From Rhodocyclales bacterium (lineage in GTDB: Bacteria > Pseudomonadota > Gammaproteobacteria > Burkholderiales > Rhodocyclaceae), in contig JAPLQY010000086.1 of NCBI GenBank assembly GCA_026399475.1, forward strand, positions 62,001-126,000: a stretch of DNA of 64,000 bases, given 5' to 3'. The translations under genes were made by a program, and so were the position numbers. The notes beneath the pieces were generated by a model. It was given only the letters and a program-made list of their open reading frames with translations, was not told the origin of the DNA and ran no database searches. Shown in pieces: positions 16,336 to 24,690 of this stretch. Numbering within the stretch: the first letter of the stretch is position 1; each line of letters starts with the position of its first letter.

Positions 16336-17436
16336 TCAGATGTGTTCGGCCATCACGCGCCGATAGAACTCATGGAAGTGCTGCATGCCGTCTTCCATCG
16401 GCGACTGATAGGGACCGGCCTCGCTGCGCCCCTGCTTCATCAGGGCGCGACGGCCGCGATCCATGCGCTCGCCAATGTCGTCATCCTCGATCGCCGTCTC
16501 CATGTACGCCGCCTGTTCGGCCTTGATGAACTCCGGCTCGAACAGGGCTATGTCTTCGGGATAATAAAACTCGACCACGTTCAAAGTCTTGTCCACGTCC
16601 TGTGGCACCAGCGTCGACACCACCAGAACATGCGGATACCACTCGACCATGACATTCGGCAAATAGGTGAGCCAGATCGCACCGTGCTTCGGCAGTTCGC
16701 CGTTGTAGTACTCGAGCACTGCCTTGTGCCAGTGCTGATAGGTCGCCGACCCCGGCTTTGCCAATGAAGTGATGCCGACGCGCTGCACCGAATACCAGTC
16801 GCCGAACTGCCAGGTCAGGTCATCGCAGGTAACGAAGCCACCGAGCCCTGGATGATAGGGCACGACGTGATAGTCCTCGAGATACACCTCGATGAAGGTC
16901 TTCCAGTTGTAGTTGCACTGATGCAGTTCGACATGATCGAGCTTGTAGCCGGAAAAATTCAGTTCGCTTGCGACCTTCATGCCGGCGAGGTCCGCGTTGG
17001 CCGAGCGCGGCCCCTTGAACAGCAGGCCCTGCCAATTCTCGAGTTTCTGCCTGGACAGACTGAGGCAAGGATTGGCCGGAAAATGCGGCGCACCGATGAG
17101 TTCGCCGCCGGTATCGTAGGTCCAGCGATGGATCGGACAGACAATGTTCTTCGCATTGCCGGAACCCTGCAACATGATCGCCTGCCGATGACGGCAGACA
17201 TTCGACATCTCGTAGCAGCCGTCGGGCTGATGCACGACCATTCGCGCGTGGTCGTGCCATTCCTGCGAACGATAGTCGTGCAACTCGGGTACCATCAACT
17301 CGTGGCCGACATAGCCCGGGCCGGCATCGAAGATCAGCTTTTTCTCCAGATCGAAGAGCTTTTCATCGAAATACCACTCAACCGGAAGCTGCGACACTCC
17401 GGGTGAGAGGAGTGTGCGGGCGCCGACATCGGACAT
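16336..17436 (-). CDS. Rieske non-heme iron oxygenase, alpha subunit
   Basis: 366 residues from ATG 17436 (a TTG at 17445 could add three codons). Rieske cluster ligands are C81-x-H83 and C100-x-x-H103. The catalytic iron histidines are in the EDYHVVPYHPG block (H190, H195). The length and the DYH...H spacing fit the group of oxygenases acting on aromatic acids, quaternary amines or related substrates. No reductase or ferredoxin gene lies nearby, so electrons must come from elsewhere. A hairpin repeat copy lies in its upstream region at 17493-17542. Substrate unknown. Confidence 0.85.
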   Translation of the reverse strand: MSDVGARTLLSPGVSQLPVEWYFDEKLFDLEKKLIFDAGPGYVGHELMVPELHDYRSQEWHDHARMVVHQPDGCYEMSNVCRHRQAIMLQGSGNAKNIVCPIHRWTYDTGGELIGAPHFPANPCLSLSRQKLENWQGLLFKGPRSANADLAGMKVASELNFSGYKLDHVELHQCNYNWKTFIEVYLEDYHVVPYHPGLGGFVTCDDLTWQFGDWYSVQRVGITSLAKPGSATYQHWHKAVLEYYNGELPKHGAIWLTYLPNVMVEWYPHVLVVSTLVPQDVDKTLNVVEFYYPEDIALFEPEFIKAEQAAYMETAIEDDDIGERMDRGRRALMKQGRSEAGPYQSPMEDGMQHFHEFYRRVMAEHI

Positions 17437-17492
17437 GATTCCCAAACTCCAAGAGGGTTTACCCGGAAACCGGAAATGGACGGAAAACGAAG

Positions 17493-17542
17493 TTTCAGAG
17501 CAGGCTAATGCCCGCGTCAGCGGGCGTTACGCCGAAACTAAA
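17493..17542 (+). repeat. REP-like hairpin element, copy 2
   Basis: TTTCAGAGCAGGC head, then TAATGCCCGC / GCGGGCGTTA arms with one G-T wobble around GTCA, ending AACTAAA. It lies 57 bases upstream of the Rieske gene start, on the opposite strand sense, and 136 bases before xseB. Same family as 8361. Confidence 0.72.
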
Positions 17543-17677
17543 CAACCGTCAGGACTGACAAACTGCCGGTAGAAACCAGCCGCGCAATTGTAGCCAATTT
17601 GACCAGAGGGCGCACCTTAGGCTATTTTTACGGTTTTCCCTTGCCGCTGGTCACCGCTTTCGGCCGAGGCTTCACTC

Positions 17678-17953
17678 ATGGCCACTATCCAGAACACCGC
17701 TCCAAACATCGATTCTGCAAACACAACACCCTCTTCGTTTGAAAGCGCTCTCAGCGAACTGGAGGGCATCGTCGCAGCGATGGAGGCGGGTCACATGCCC
17801 TTGCAGGATGCGCTGGACGCTTACAAGCGCGGCGCGGTGCTGTTGCGCCAGTGTCAGGACACCCTGACCGCGGCAGAGCAACAGATAAGCATCCTCGACG
17901 CAAATGGATTGCGCGACTTCGCTCCCGAGAGCGGAAGCGAAACGGAAGACTAA
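17678..17953 (+). CDS. xseB: Exodeoxyribonuclease VII small subunit
   Basis: 91 residues, with FESALSELEGIVAAMEAGHMPLQDALDAYKRGAVLLRQCQDTL as the diagnostic helical hairpin of XseB. It assembles with the XseA large subunit (not in this window) to degrade single-stranded DNA in both directions. The N-terminal 20 residues are a poorly conserved extension. It begins the xseB-ispA-dxs run that is conserved in proteobacteria; the next start is 7 bases after its stop. Confidence 0.94.
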   Translation: MATIQNTAPNIDSANTTPSSFESALSELEGIVAAMEAGHMPLQDALDAYKRGAVLLRQCQDTLTAAEQQISILDANGLRDFAPESGSETED

Positions 17954-17960
17954 AACGCTC

Positions 17961-18845
17961 ATGAATTTCCCCACCTGGATGTCCGCCATCCAGCAACGCA
18001 CCGAATCGGCCCTGGAAGCCGCCCTGCCTTCATCCGGCCTCGCCCCTGCGCGCCTGCATGAGGCGATGCGCTACGCCGTGCTGGGCGGCGGCAAGCGCGT
18101 CCGTCCCCTGCTGTGCCATGCGGCCGGTTCGATCTTTGGTGCGGACAGCGCCGTGCTCGACGCCCCTGCCGTCGCCGTCGAACTGATCCACGCCTATTCG
18201 CTGGTGCACGACGACCTGCCCTGCATGGACAACGACGTCCTGCGCCGCGGCAAGCCGACCTGCCACGTCGAGTTTGACGAAGCCACCGCGCTTCTGGTCG
18301 GTGATGCCCTGCAAACCCAGGCATTTCAGACGCTTTCGAATCGCCTTTCCGGCATCGCTGCGGCCCGGCAACTCGATATGCTGCATCTTCTGGCGACGGC
18401 CTCCGGATCGCGTGGCATGGCGGGCGGTCAGGCCATTGACCTGGCTGCCGTTGGCCAGCAGTTGACAATCGGCGAACTGGAATACATGCATATCCACAAG
18501 ACCGGCGCGCTGATCCGCGCCGCAGTGCTGCTCGGCGCCCATTGCGGCGAAGCCATGCCTGACGCTCTCGAGCATCTGGGGCGCTTCGCCAACCGTATCG
18601 GACTGCTATTTCAGGTGGTTGACGATATCCTCGACGCTGAAGCAAGCACTGCCACACTGGGCAAGACCGCCGGCAAGGACGCGGCGCAGAACAAACCCAC
18701 CTATGTCAACATCCTCGGCGCGAGCGAAGCCAAAGCCATGGCCAGCAAGCTGCAACAGGACGCGCATGACGCACTGGCGCTATTCGGCGAACCCGCCGTT
18801 CGGCTGCACGAACTTACCGACTTCATTGTCGAGCGAAATTTCTGA
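17961..18845 (+). CDS. ispA: Farnesyl/geranyl diphosphate synthase
   Basis: 294 residues. The first aspartate-rich motif is DDLPCMDND and the second is DDILD; GGKRVRP and the helix HDDLPCMD are typical for short-chain trans-prenyltransferases. It condenses IPP with DMAPP and GPP in the cytoplasm to supply ubiquinone, undecaprenyl-P and hopanoid or heme side-chain precursors. Start ATG 17961 gives the usual IspA length (about 295). The stop TGA overlaps the dxs start as TGATG, which indicates coupling of two steps of the same pathway. Confidence 0.95.
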   Translation: MNFPTWMSAIQQRTESALEAALPSSGLAPARLHEAMRYAVLGGGKRVRPLLCHAAGSIFGADSAVLDAPAVAVELIHAYSLVHDDLPCMDNDVLRRGKPTCHVEFDEATALLVGDALQTQAFQTLSNRLSGIAAARQLDMLHLLATASGSRGMAGGQAIDLAAVGQQLTIGELEYMHIHKTGALIRAAVLLGAHCGEAMPDALEHLGRFANRIGLLFQVVDDILDAEASTATLGKTAGKDAAQNKPTYVNILGASEAKAMASKLQQDAHDALALFGEPAVRLHELTDFIVERNF

Positions 18846-20707
18846 TGAACCATCCCTTGCTTGACAGCATTAATTCTCCTGCCGATCTGCGTGCGCTGCA
18901 GCGCGATCAGTTGCCCCAGGTGGCTGACGAACTACGAAGCTTTTTGCTCGAGTCGGTATCGAAAACCGGAGGGCATTTATCCTCCAACCTTGGCACCGTC
19001 GAACTGACCGTCGCACTGCATTATGTGTTCGACACGCCCGAGGATCGCCTGGTGTGGGATGTCGGACATCAAACCTATTCGCACAAGGCGCTGACCGGCA
19101 GGCGTGCCGGCATGGAACGTCTGCGCATGAAGGATGGCGTTTCCGGCTTTCCGCGCCGGATTGAAAGCGAGTACGACACCTTCGGCGTCGGCCATTCGTC
19201 AACCTCGATCTCCGCCGCGTTGGGCATGGCCGTCGCCGCTCGCAACAAGGGCGAGGAACGACGTGTCGCTGCCATCATCGGCGATGGTGCGATGTCGGCC
19301 GGCCAGGCCTTTGAAGCCCTCAACAATGCGGGCGTGATCGATGCCAACCTGCTCGTCATTCTTAACGACAATGACATGTCGATCTCGCCACCGGTGGGCG
19401 CGCTCAACAAGTATCTGGCGCGTCTGCTGTCGGGCGGCACCTTCAATGCCGCACGGCGCGCCGGAGAAAAAGTGCTGGCCTCGATGCCCACCGTGCTCGA
19501 GTTCGCCAATCGGGTCGAGGAGCACGTAAAGGGCATGATCTCGCCGGGCACCTTGTTCGAGGAACTCGGCTTCAACTACCTCGGCCCCATCGACGGCCAC
19601 GACCTCGATGCGCTGATTCCGACTCTGCAGAACTTGCGACGGCTGAAGGGCCCGCAATTTCTCCATGTCATCACGAGAAAGGGCCAAGGCTACAAGCTTG
19701 CCGAAGCGGACCCGATTCTCTACCACGGTGTGGGCAAATTTGACGCCGCCAACGGCATTGAGCAGGGCAAGGGATCTGGCCGGCTGACCTACACCCAGGT
19801 GTTTGGCGACTGGTTGTGCGATCAGGCTCAGGCCGACCCCCGTGTGATCGGCATCACCCCGGCCATGCGGGAAGGCTCGGGCATGGTGCGCTTCGCGCAG
19901 GAATTTCCCCAGCGCTACTTCGATGTCGGCATCGCCGAACAGCATGCCGTTACCTTTGCCGGTGGACTCGCCTGCGAAGGCATGAGGCCGGTGGTCGCCA
20001 TTTACTCGACATTTCTCCAGCGCGCCTATGACCAGTTGATTCACGACATCGCCTTGCAGAATTTGCCGGTGGTGTTCGCCATAGACCGGGGTGGTCTGGT
20101 CGGCGCCGACGGCGCAACGCACAATGGTGCGTTTGATCTTTCCTACCTGACCTGCATCCCCAATATGGTGGTGATGACGCCGAGCGACGAGAACGAGTGT
20201 CGCAGGATGCTCTCCACCGCCGTAACCATCGACGGCCCCAGCGCCGTGCGCTATCCCCGCGGCAACGGGCCCGGGGCAGGCATGGAACCGGGGCTCGAGA
20301 CCTTGCCGGTTGGCCGGGGCGAACTGCGACGGCAAGGCAAGCGGGTGGCACTGCTGGCATTCGGCGCCATGCTGACACCGGCGCTCAAGGCAGCCGAAAT
20401 ACTCGACGCCACGGTCGCCAATATGCGCTTCGTCAAACCGCTCGACATCGAACTGGTCCGCCAACTCGCCGCCAGCCACGAACTGCTGGTGAGTATCGAG
20501 GAAAACGCCCTGATCGGCGGCGCAGGGGCCGAAGTGGCGCGCGCGCTGGAATCGTTGGGTCTAAGCACTCCGCTGCTGCGCCTGGGCCTTCCGGACAGGT
20601 TCATCGACCACGGCGATTCAGCGTTGCTGCTGGCCGAACTCGGCCTTGACGACGCCGGTATAGTGGGCAGCGTGGCAGCTAGACTTGCCATGAAGAATAA
20701 TAGTTGA
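18845..20707 (+). CDS. dxs: 1-deoxy-D-xylulose-5-phosphate synthase
   Basis: 620 residues, the standard DXS size. ThDP motif [18 protein letters not shown]...NDND at about 150-180, the conserved [14 protein letters not shown] upstream, and the C-terminal transketolase blocks ([39 protein letters not shown]) are all intact. It makes DXP from pyruvate and glyceraldehyde-3-phosphate, the entry step of the MEP isoprenoid pathway and a source for thiamine and pyridoxal. It is translationally coupled to ispA. A promoter candidate for folE2 begins within its last codons. Confidence 0.97.
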   Translation: MNHPLLDSINSPADLRALQRDQLPQVADELRSFLLESVSKTGGHLSSNLGTVELTVALHYVFDTPEDRLVWDVGHQTYSHKALTGRRAGMERLRMKDGVSGFPRRIESEYDTFGVGHSSTSISAALGMAVAARNKGEERRVAAIIGDGAMSAGQAFEALNNAGVIDANLLVILNDNDMSISPPVGALNKYLARLLSGGTFNAARRAGEKVLASMPTVLEFANRVEEHVKGMISPGTLFEELGFNYLGPIDGHDLDALIPTLQNLRRLKGPQFLHVITRKGQGYKLAEADPILYHGVGKFDAANGIEQGKGSGRLTYTQVFGDWLCDQAQADPRVIGITPAMREGSGMVRFAQEFPQRYFDVGIAEQHAVTFAGGLACEGMRPVVAIYSTFLQRAYDQLIHDIALQNLPVVFAIDRGGLVGADGATHNGAFDLSYLTCIPNMVVMTPSDENECRRMLSTAVTIDGPSAVRYPRGNGPGAGMEPGLETLPVGRGELRRQGKRVALLAFGAMLTPALKAAEILDATVANMRFVKPLDIELVRQLAASHELLVSIEENALIGGAGAEVARALESLGLSTPLLRLGLPDRFIDHGDSALLLAELGLDDAGIVGSVAARLAMKNNS

Positions 20708-20733
20708 GTAAAACTGTCGGATAATGGTATAGT
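20704..20733 (+). promoter_or_regulatory. Candidate sigma-70 promoter for folE2
   Basis: TTGAGT at 20704-20709 and TATAGT at 20728-20733 with an 18-base spacer, 55 bases before the preferred folE2 start. FolE2 genes in many bacteria are Zur-controlled; no convincing Zur palindrome was seen here. Confidence 0.45.
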
Positions 20734-20787
20734 TGCCTGGAGAATTTCAGACAACCATCGAGACGCGACATGAATTGCAGGGATCCC

Positions 20788-21594
20788 ATGGCTACACCCC
20801 AGAAATCAGTCATTGCAGACGTTCAGAACAGCGCAGATTCGCGCCAGTTGCCGATCAACAAAGTCGGCATCAAGGATATCCGGCATCCTTTCAAGGTCCT
20901 GGACAAGAGCGGAGGTGTGCGCCATACCATTGCCACCTTCAACATGTACGTCGGGCTGCCGCACAACTTCAAGGGCACTCACATGTCTCGTTTCGTCGAG
21001 ATCCTCAACGTGCACGAGGATGAAATTTCGGTCGAGAGCTTCGAATCCATGTTGCGCGAAATGGTGACCCGCCTCGAGGCCGAAACCGGCCATCTCGAAA
21101 TGAGTTTCCCTTATTTCATCAACAAGGTCGCCCCTGTCTCCAAAGTCAAGAGCCTGATGGATTACGAGGTGACCTTCATCGGCGAAATCATCGAAGGCGG
21201 CCGTTACCGGCAAACCATCAAGGTCGTGGTTCCGGTCACCAGCCTGTGCCCCTGCTCGAAGAAAATATCCGACCGTGGCGCACACAACCAGCGCTCACAC
21301 GTCACGATCACCGCCACGACCAACCAACTGGTGTGGATCGAGGACATTGTCCGCATGGCTGAAACGCAGGCCTCGTGCGAACTTTACGGACTGCTGAAGC
21401 GGCCCGACGAGAAATACGTTACCGAGCGGGCCTACGACAATCCGAAGTTCGTCGAAGACCTGGTGCGCGACGTTGCCGGTGCGCTCAATGCCGACCCGCG
21501 AGTCGATGCCTATGTGGTCGAAAGCGAGAACTTCGAATCCATCCACAACCACTCGGCCTACGCGCTGATCGAGTGCAACAAGAAGCGCTACTGA
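20788..21594 (+). CDS. folE2: GTP cyclohydrolase I type 2 (FolE2)
   Basis: 268 residues from ATG 20788 (AGGGA 5-9 bases before); ATG 20770 would add six residues and has a poorer site. Conserved FolE2 features include DVQN near the start, [22 protein letters not shown], the metal-binding cysteine in [21 protein letters not shown], and [10 protein letters not shown] near the C-terminus. FolE2 converts GTP to dihydroneopterin triphosphate, starting folate (and queuosine) synthesis, and can work with metals other than zinc. The queA and tgt genes for queuosine are also in the window at 48 kb. A strong terminator follows at 21614. Confidence 0.95.
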   Translation: MATPQKSVIADVQNSADSRQLPINKVGIKDIRHPFKVLDKSGGVRHTIATFNMYVGLPHNFKGTHMSRFVEILNVHEDEISVESFESMLREMVTRLEAETGHLEMSFPYFINKVAPVSKVKSLMDYEVTFIGEIIEGGRYRQTIKVVVPVTSLCPCSKKISDRGAHNQRSHVTITATTNQLVWIEDIVRMAETQASCELYGLLKRPDEKYVTERAYDNPKFVEDLVRDVAGALNADPRVDAYVVESENFESIHNHSAYALIECNKKRY

Positions 21595-21613
21595 GACGCC
21601 CCTTCGCAATGAG

Positions 21614-21650
21614 AACGGGCCGCCCAGTTCAAACTGGGCGGCCCGTTTTT
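21614..21650 (+). terminator. Rho-independent terminator after folE2
   Basis: ACGGGCCGCCCAGTT and AACTGGGCGGCCCGT arms around a CA loop, followed by five T residues, 20 bases past the folE2 stop. A textbook intrinsic terminator. Confidence 0.9.
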
Positions 21651-21691
21651 CTTGATTGCGGGTCGCGTCGAATCAAGCTTTGCGGGTGAGC

Positions 21692-21739
21692 TTTTAGCTC
21701 CGGCTAACGCCTGCTGGCGCAGGCGAGCCTACTCTGAAA
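21692..21739 (-). repeat. REP-like hairpin element, copy 3
   Basis: Read on the minus strand it starts TTTCAGAGTAGGC, has CGCCTGC / GCAGGCG 7-bp arms around GCCA, and ends in a GCTAAAA-type tail. It lies between the convergent folE2 and rplS genes. A 17-bp stretch CTGAAAACTTACGCTTT at its edge is repeated 47 bases on, next to copy 4. Confidence 0.68.
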
Positions 21740-21756
21740 ACTTACGCTTTATAAGC

Positions 21757-21786
21757 TTTTAGCGCAGGCATTGGCCTGCGCTGAAA
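21757..21786 (-). repeat. REP-like hairpin element, copy 4 (tandem)
   Basis: Minus strand reads TTTCAGCGCAGGC CAAT GCCTGCGCTAAAA: perfect GCGCAGGC/GCCTGCGC arms around CAAT. It is the shortest copy and directly abuts the last codons of rplS. Together with copy 3 it forms a 47-bp-offset tandem duplication that includes the rplS stop region. Confidence 0.65.
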
Positions 21787-21788
21787 AC

Positions 21789-22151
21789 TTACGCTTTTCG
21801 CGTAAGTTTTTCCTTGATGCGGGCCGACTTGCCGGAGCGATCTCGCAGGTAATACAGTTTGGCGCGACGCACGTCACCGCGGCGCTTGAGCTCAATGCTG
21901 GCAATCAGCGGCGAATAGGTCTGGAAGGTGCGCTCGACGCCCTCACCGGACGAAATCTTGCGCACGATGAAGTTCGAATTCAGGCCACGGTTGCGCTTGG
22001 AGATGACAACACCCTCGAAAGCCTGTACGCGCTTGCGATCACCTTCGACCACGTTCACATTGACAATCACGGTATCGCCGGGCGCGAACGCAGGCACCGT
22101 CTTGCCCAGACGGGCTATTTCTTCTGTTTCAAGTTGCTGGATCAGGTTCAT
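21789..22151 (-). CDS. rplS: 50S ribosomal protein L19
   Basis: 120 residues. [60 protein letters not shown] and the basic C-terminal [22 protein letters not shown] are diagnostic of bL19, which sits at the 30S-50S interface. Last gene of rpsP-rimM-trmD-rplS. Its final codons and stop (KA-stop) are partly duplicated downstream together with a hairpin repeat. No intrinsic terminator with a T-run follows on this strand, so the two hairpin repeats may serve as the operon's 3' structure. Confidence 0.97.
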   Translation of the reverse strand: MNLIQQLETEEIARLGKTVPAFAPGDTVIVNVNVVEGDRKRVQAFEGVVISKRNRGLNSNFIVRKISSGEGVERTFQTYSPLIASIELKRRGDVRRAKLYYLRDRSGKSARIKEKLTRKA

Positions 22152-22242
22152 TGCTTCACTCCATCATTTATGGCTGCGAACAAAACTCGCCAACCTTTCG
22201 CTCAGAGCAGGACTGATTCGCCATCCTGATGCGCGCCGTTTT

Positions 22243-22998
22243 TTAAATGCCTTCCTGCTGGAATTCAGCCAGCAGATCGGCCTCTTCACTACTCAGCACC
22301 CTCGCCTCGAGGAGGTCCGGGCGCCGTTGCCAAGTCCGCCCCAGCGCCTGTTTCAGGCGCCAGCGCCGGATTCTTTCGTGGTTGCCGGACAAAAGCACGT
22401 CCGGCACCGCACATCCTTCATACATCTCCGGCCGCGTGTAGTGCGGACAGTCCAGCAAGCCTGCGGCAAAAGAATCCTCTACCGCCGACAACTCATCATT
22501 CAGTGCTCCCGGCAACTGCCTGATGCAGGCATCCATCAAGGCCATAGCCGCCAGTTCACCGCCGGAAAGAACAAAATCACCCAGCGACAATTCCTCATCC
22601 ACGCAGCGCCCGATCAACCGCTCGTCAATTCCCTCGTACCGCCCGCAGAGCAGGATCGCACCGTCGCTTGCCGCCAGTTCCACGACACGCCGCTGATCAA
22701 TCCGGGCGCCCTGCGGTGAAAGGTAGATCACTTTCGCCTTGCCACCAGTTCCAACTCCTGCTGCAACTTTCGCCGCATTGATTGCCTGCTCCAGCGGCGA
22801 CGCCATCATCACCATTCCCGGGCCGCCACCGTAAGGCCGGTCATCCACCGTTCGATGCACATCCTGCGTCCATAGCCTCGGATTCCAGCATTCGACCTGC
22901 CACAGTCCCCGATCCAGCGCGCGCCGGGTAATTCCCGAGGCCGTAAGCGCCGCAAACATCTCGGGGAACAGCGTAATGACATCGAAGCGCAAGCTCAC
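22243..22998 (-). CDS. trmD: tRNA (guanine-N1)-methyltransferase
   Basis: 251 residues, the normal TrmD length. The SPOUT trefoil-knot region is shown by [12 protein letters not shown] and [20 protein letters not shown], and the substrate blocks by [12 protein letters not shown] and [14 protein letters not shown]. It methylates G37 in tRNAs reading CUN, CCN and CGG to prevent +1 frameshifting. Start overlaps the rimM stop by four bases, so it is coupled to it in the ribosomal operon. Confidence 0.97.
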   Translation of the reverse strand: MSLRFDVITLFPEMFAALTASGITRRALDRGLWQVECWNPRLWTQDVHRTVDDRPYGGGPGMVMMASPLEQAINAAKVAAGVGTGGKAKVIYLSPQGARIDQRRVVELAASDGAILLCGRYEGIDERLIGRCVDEELSLGDFVLSGGELAAMALMDACIRQLPGALNDELSAVEDSFAAGLLDCPHYTRPEMYEGCAVPDVLLSGNHERIRRWRLKQALGRTWQRRPDLLEARVLSSEEADLLAEFQQEGI

Positions 22999-23498
22999 CA
23001 GTCGCTATCCCAGTCGACGCGGATCGTTCGTCCCGCAACATCGACCGCCTTCACTACATGTCCAACGAACGGCAGCAATCTCTGATGCTCGCCGTCGACT
23101 ACCAGCACTTGATTCGCGCCCGTCTCGATCAAAGACTTGACCCGGCCCAAGGGCTCGTCCCGCATATTCACCACAGCCAGGCCGATCAAGTCAGCCCAGT
23201 AGTACTCGTCCGGCGCCGGCGGTGGCAGAGCCTCGCGCGGCGCGCCGATAAAGCAATTGCCCAGCGCTTCGGATGCATCACGATCGTCAATGCCGGCAAG
23301 CTTCGCGACGACACCATCGCCGTGCAGTTTGACGGCTTCGAGACCGTGCACCTTCCAGCTTTCGGCTGGAGCATCGACATCTGCGGAAAGCCACCACTGC
23401 GGCATCTTCCGCCAGGCTTCGGGGTCATCGCCGAAGGGATGAACCCGCAACCAGCCATGCACTCCAAACGGGGCGACAATGCGCCCCAGAACAATCAT
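22995..23498 (-). CDS. rimM: Ribosome maturation factor RimM
   Basis: 167 residues. The N-terminal [23 protein letters not shown] is the RimM signature and the C-terminal PRC-barrel has [19 protein letters not shown]. It assists processing of 16S rRNA and assembly of the 30S head around S19. It follows rpsP by 5 bases and overlaps trmD. In this copy the stretch between the two domains ([22 protein letters not shown]) is somewhat long but typical for betaproteobacteria. Confidence 0.96.
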   Translation of the reverse strand: MIVLGRIVAPFGVHGWLRVHPFGDDPEAWRKMPQWWLSADVDAPAESWKVHGLEAVKLHGDGVVAKLAGIDDRDASEALGNCFIGAPREALPPPAPDEYYWADLIGLAVVNMRDEPLGRVKSLIETGANQVLVVDGEHQRLLPFVGHVVKAVDVAGRTIRVDWDSDW

Positions 23499-23503
23499 GC
23501 GAC

Positions 23504-23758
23504 TTAGGCGGCCTTTGTCGCCGCTGCCTGCTTGACCAGACGTGCGGCAGTGGGCGACAACTGCGCGCCATGCCCCTGCCAGAAGGCCAGACGTTCGGTA
23601 TTGATCACCAAGCCGTTTTCGTTCGCGGCGGCGACGGGATTGTAATAACCGATGCGCTCAATGAAGCGGCCATCGCGGCGGTTGCGCGAATCGGCTACCA
23701 CCATATTGAAGAAAGGGCGCTTCTTGGCACCGCTGCGGGCGAGACGAATAACAACCAT
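23504..23758 (-). CDS. rpsP: 30S ribosomal protein S16
   Basis: 84 residues starting [25 protein letters not shown], with [12 protein letters not shown] in the middle and [15 protein letters not shown] at the end: a complete bS16 protein. First gene of the rpsP-rimM-trmD-rplS operon. The 114 bases upstream, before the pyrF stop, would hold its promoter; no convincing hexamer pair was picked out by eye. Confidence 0.97.
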   Translation of the reverse strand: MVVIRLARSGAKKRPFFNMVVADSRNRRDGRFIERIGYYNPVAAANENGLVINTERLAFWQGHGAQLSPTAARLVKQAAATKAA

Positions 23759-23872
23759 GGTGTTCTCTTCAAAAGCGGGAAAGCCGGCGATTTTATTTCA
23801 AAAACCCGGATAAAACAAGGCGTAGCCTTCGGTTTTTGGCTGTCTTGCATCCCCGGGCAAACCACTGAAATG

Positions 23873-24607
23873 TCACTTGGCCGACGGGGAAAACACCTCG
23901 CGAATGGTTTTCTGTATGGCGATCGCCGCCTGGCGCGGACTTGCCGCCTGGCGAATGGGCCGGCCGACAACAATATAGTCGGCACCGTTCCTGAAGGCCT
24001 GGGCGACATCCACGGTACGCTTCTGGTCATCCACCGGCTTGTTCTCGACAGGTCGAATTCCAGGAGTGACCACCATCAGCTTGGCCCCTAGCTCGCGCCG
24101 AATCATGGGTGCCTCGAGGCCCGACGAGACAATGCCGTCCACCCCCGCTGCCAGCGCTCGGCGTGCGCGCGAGAGCACAAGCTTGTCTACGTCGCAGGAG
24201 AATCCGAGATCATCGAGATCACCACGATCAAGACTGGTCAGCACGGTGACGGCCAGGATTTTGAGGTCGCCCTTGTCCTTCACCGCCGCTTCCATGATGG
24301 CCTGATTGCCGTGAATAGTGGCAAACGTCGCTCCGCTGCCCGCCAATGCCCTCACCGCAGAACGAACAGTTTCCGGAACGTCGAAGAATTTCAGGTCCAC
24401 AAAGACCTTCTTGCCCTGAGCGACCAGCCAGTGCAGCAGATCAAAATAGCCGCCGGTCATGAACAGTTCCAGCCCGATCTTGTAAAAGACCACCGTATCG
24501 CCCAGTTCGATCACCAGGGCACGCGCTGCTTCAGCGTCCGGAAGATCAAGGGCAACGATCAAGCGATCCTGCGGATCAATGGACTTGGCAGAGAGCAGAC
24601 TGGTCAT
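23873..24607 (-). CDS. pyrF: Orotidine 5'-phosphate decarboxylase
   Basis: 244 residues from ATG 24607 with GAGGA about 9 bases upstream; eight more codons are possible upstream. The active-site signature KVFVDLKFFDVPETV contains the D-x-K-x-x-D cluster, and the phosphate-binding VTPGIRP and NGADYIVVGRPI blocks are intact. Last step of UMP synthesis. It is co-oriented with rpsP downstream and divergent from the unknown gene at 24691. Confidence 0.96.
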   Translation of the reverse strand: MTSLLSAKSIDPQDRLIVALDLPDAEAARALVIELGDTVVFYKIGLELFMTGGYFDLLHWLVAQGKKVFVDLKFFDVPETVRSAVRALAGSGATFATIHGNQAIMEAAVKDKGDLKILAVTVLTSLDRGDLDDLGFSCDVDKLVLSRARRALAAGVDGIVSSGLEAPMIRRELGAKLMVVTPGIRPVENKPVDDQKRTVDVAQAFRNGADYIVVGRPIRQAASPRQAAIAIQKTIREVFSPSAK

Positions 24608-24646
24608 TTCGGAGTCCTCGAAACACGACAAAAGAAAATGCGTGCG

Positions 24647-24661
24647 GATTCTACTAGAATC
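24647..24661. promoter_or_regulatory. Palindrome in the pyrF divergent region
   Basis: GATTCT-ACT-AGAATC, perfect 6-bp arms with a 3-base centre, in the 83 bases between pyrF and the divergent 504-aa gene. It contains TAGAAT, a plausible -10 hexamer for the rightward gene, so a bound regulator could block that promoter. No regulator is identified. Confidence 0.3.
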
Positions 24662-24690
24662 ATGACTCGTCCCCGGCTGTTCTGCTCATC

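Noticed and set aside
20700-20790. Zur box upstream of folE2
   Set aside because: AT-rich sequence is present, but no symmetrical Zur palindrome could be traced; only a sigma-70-like promoter is reported.
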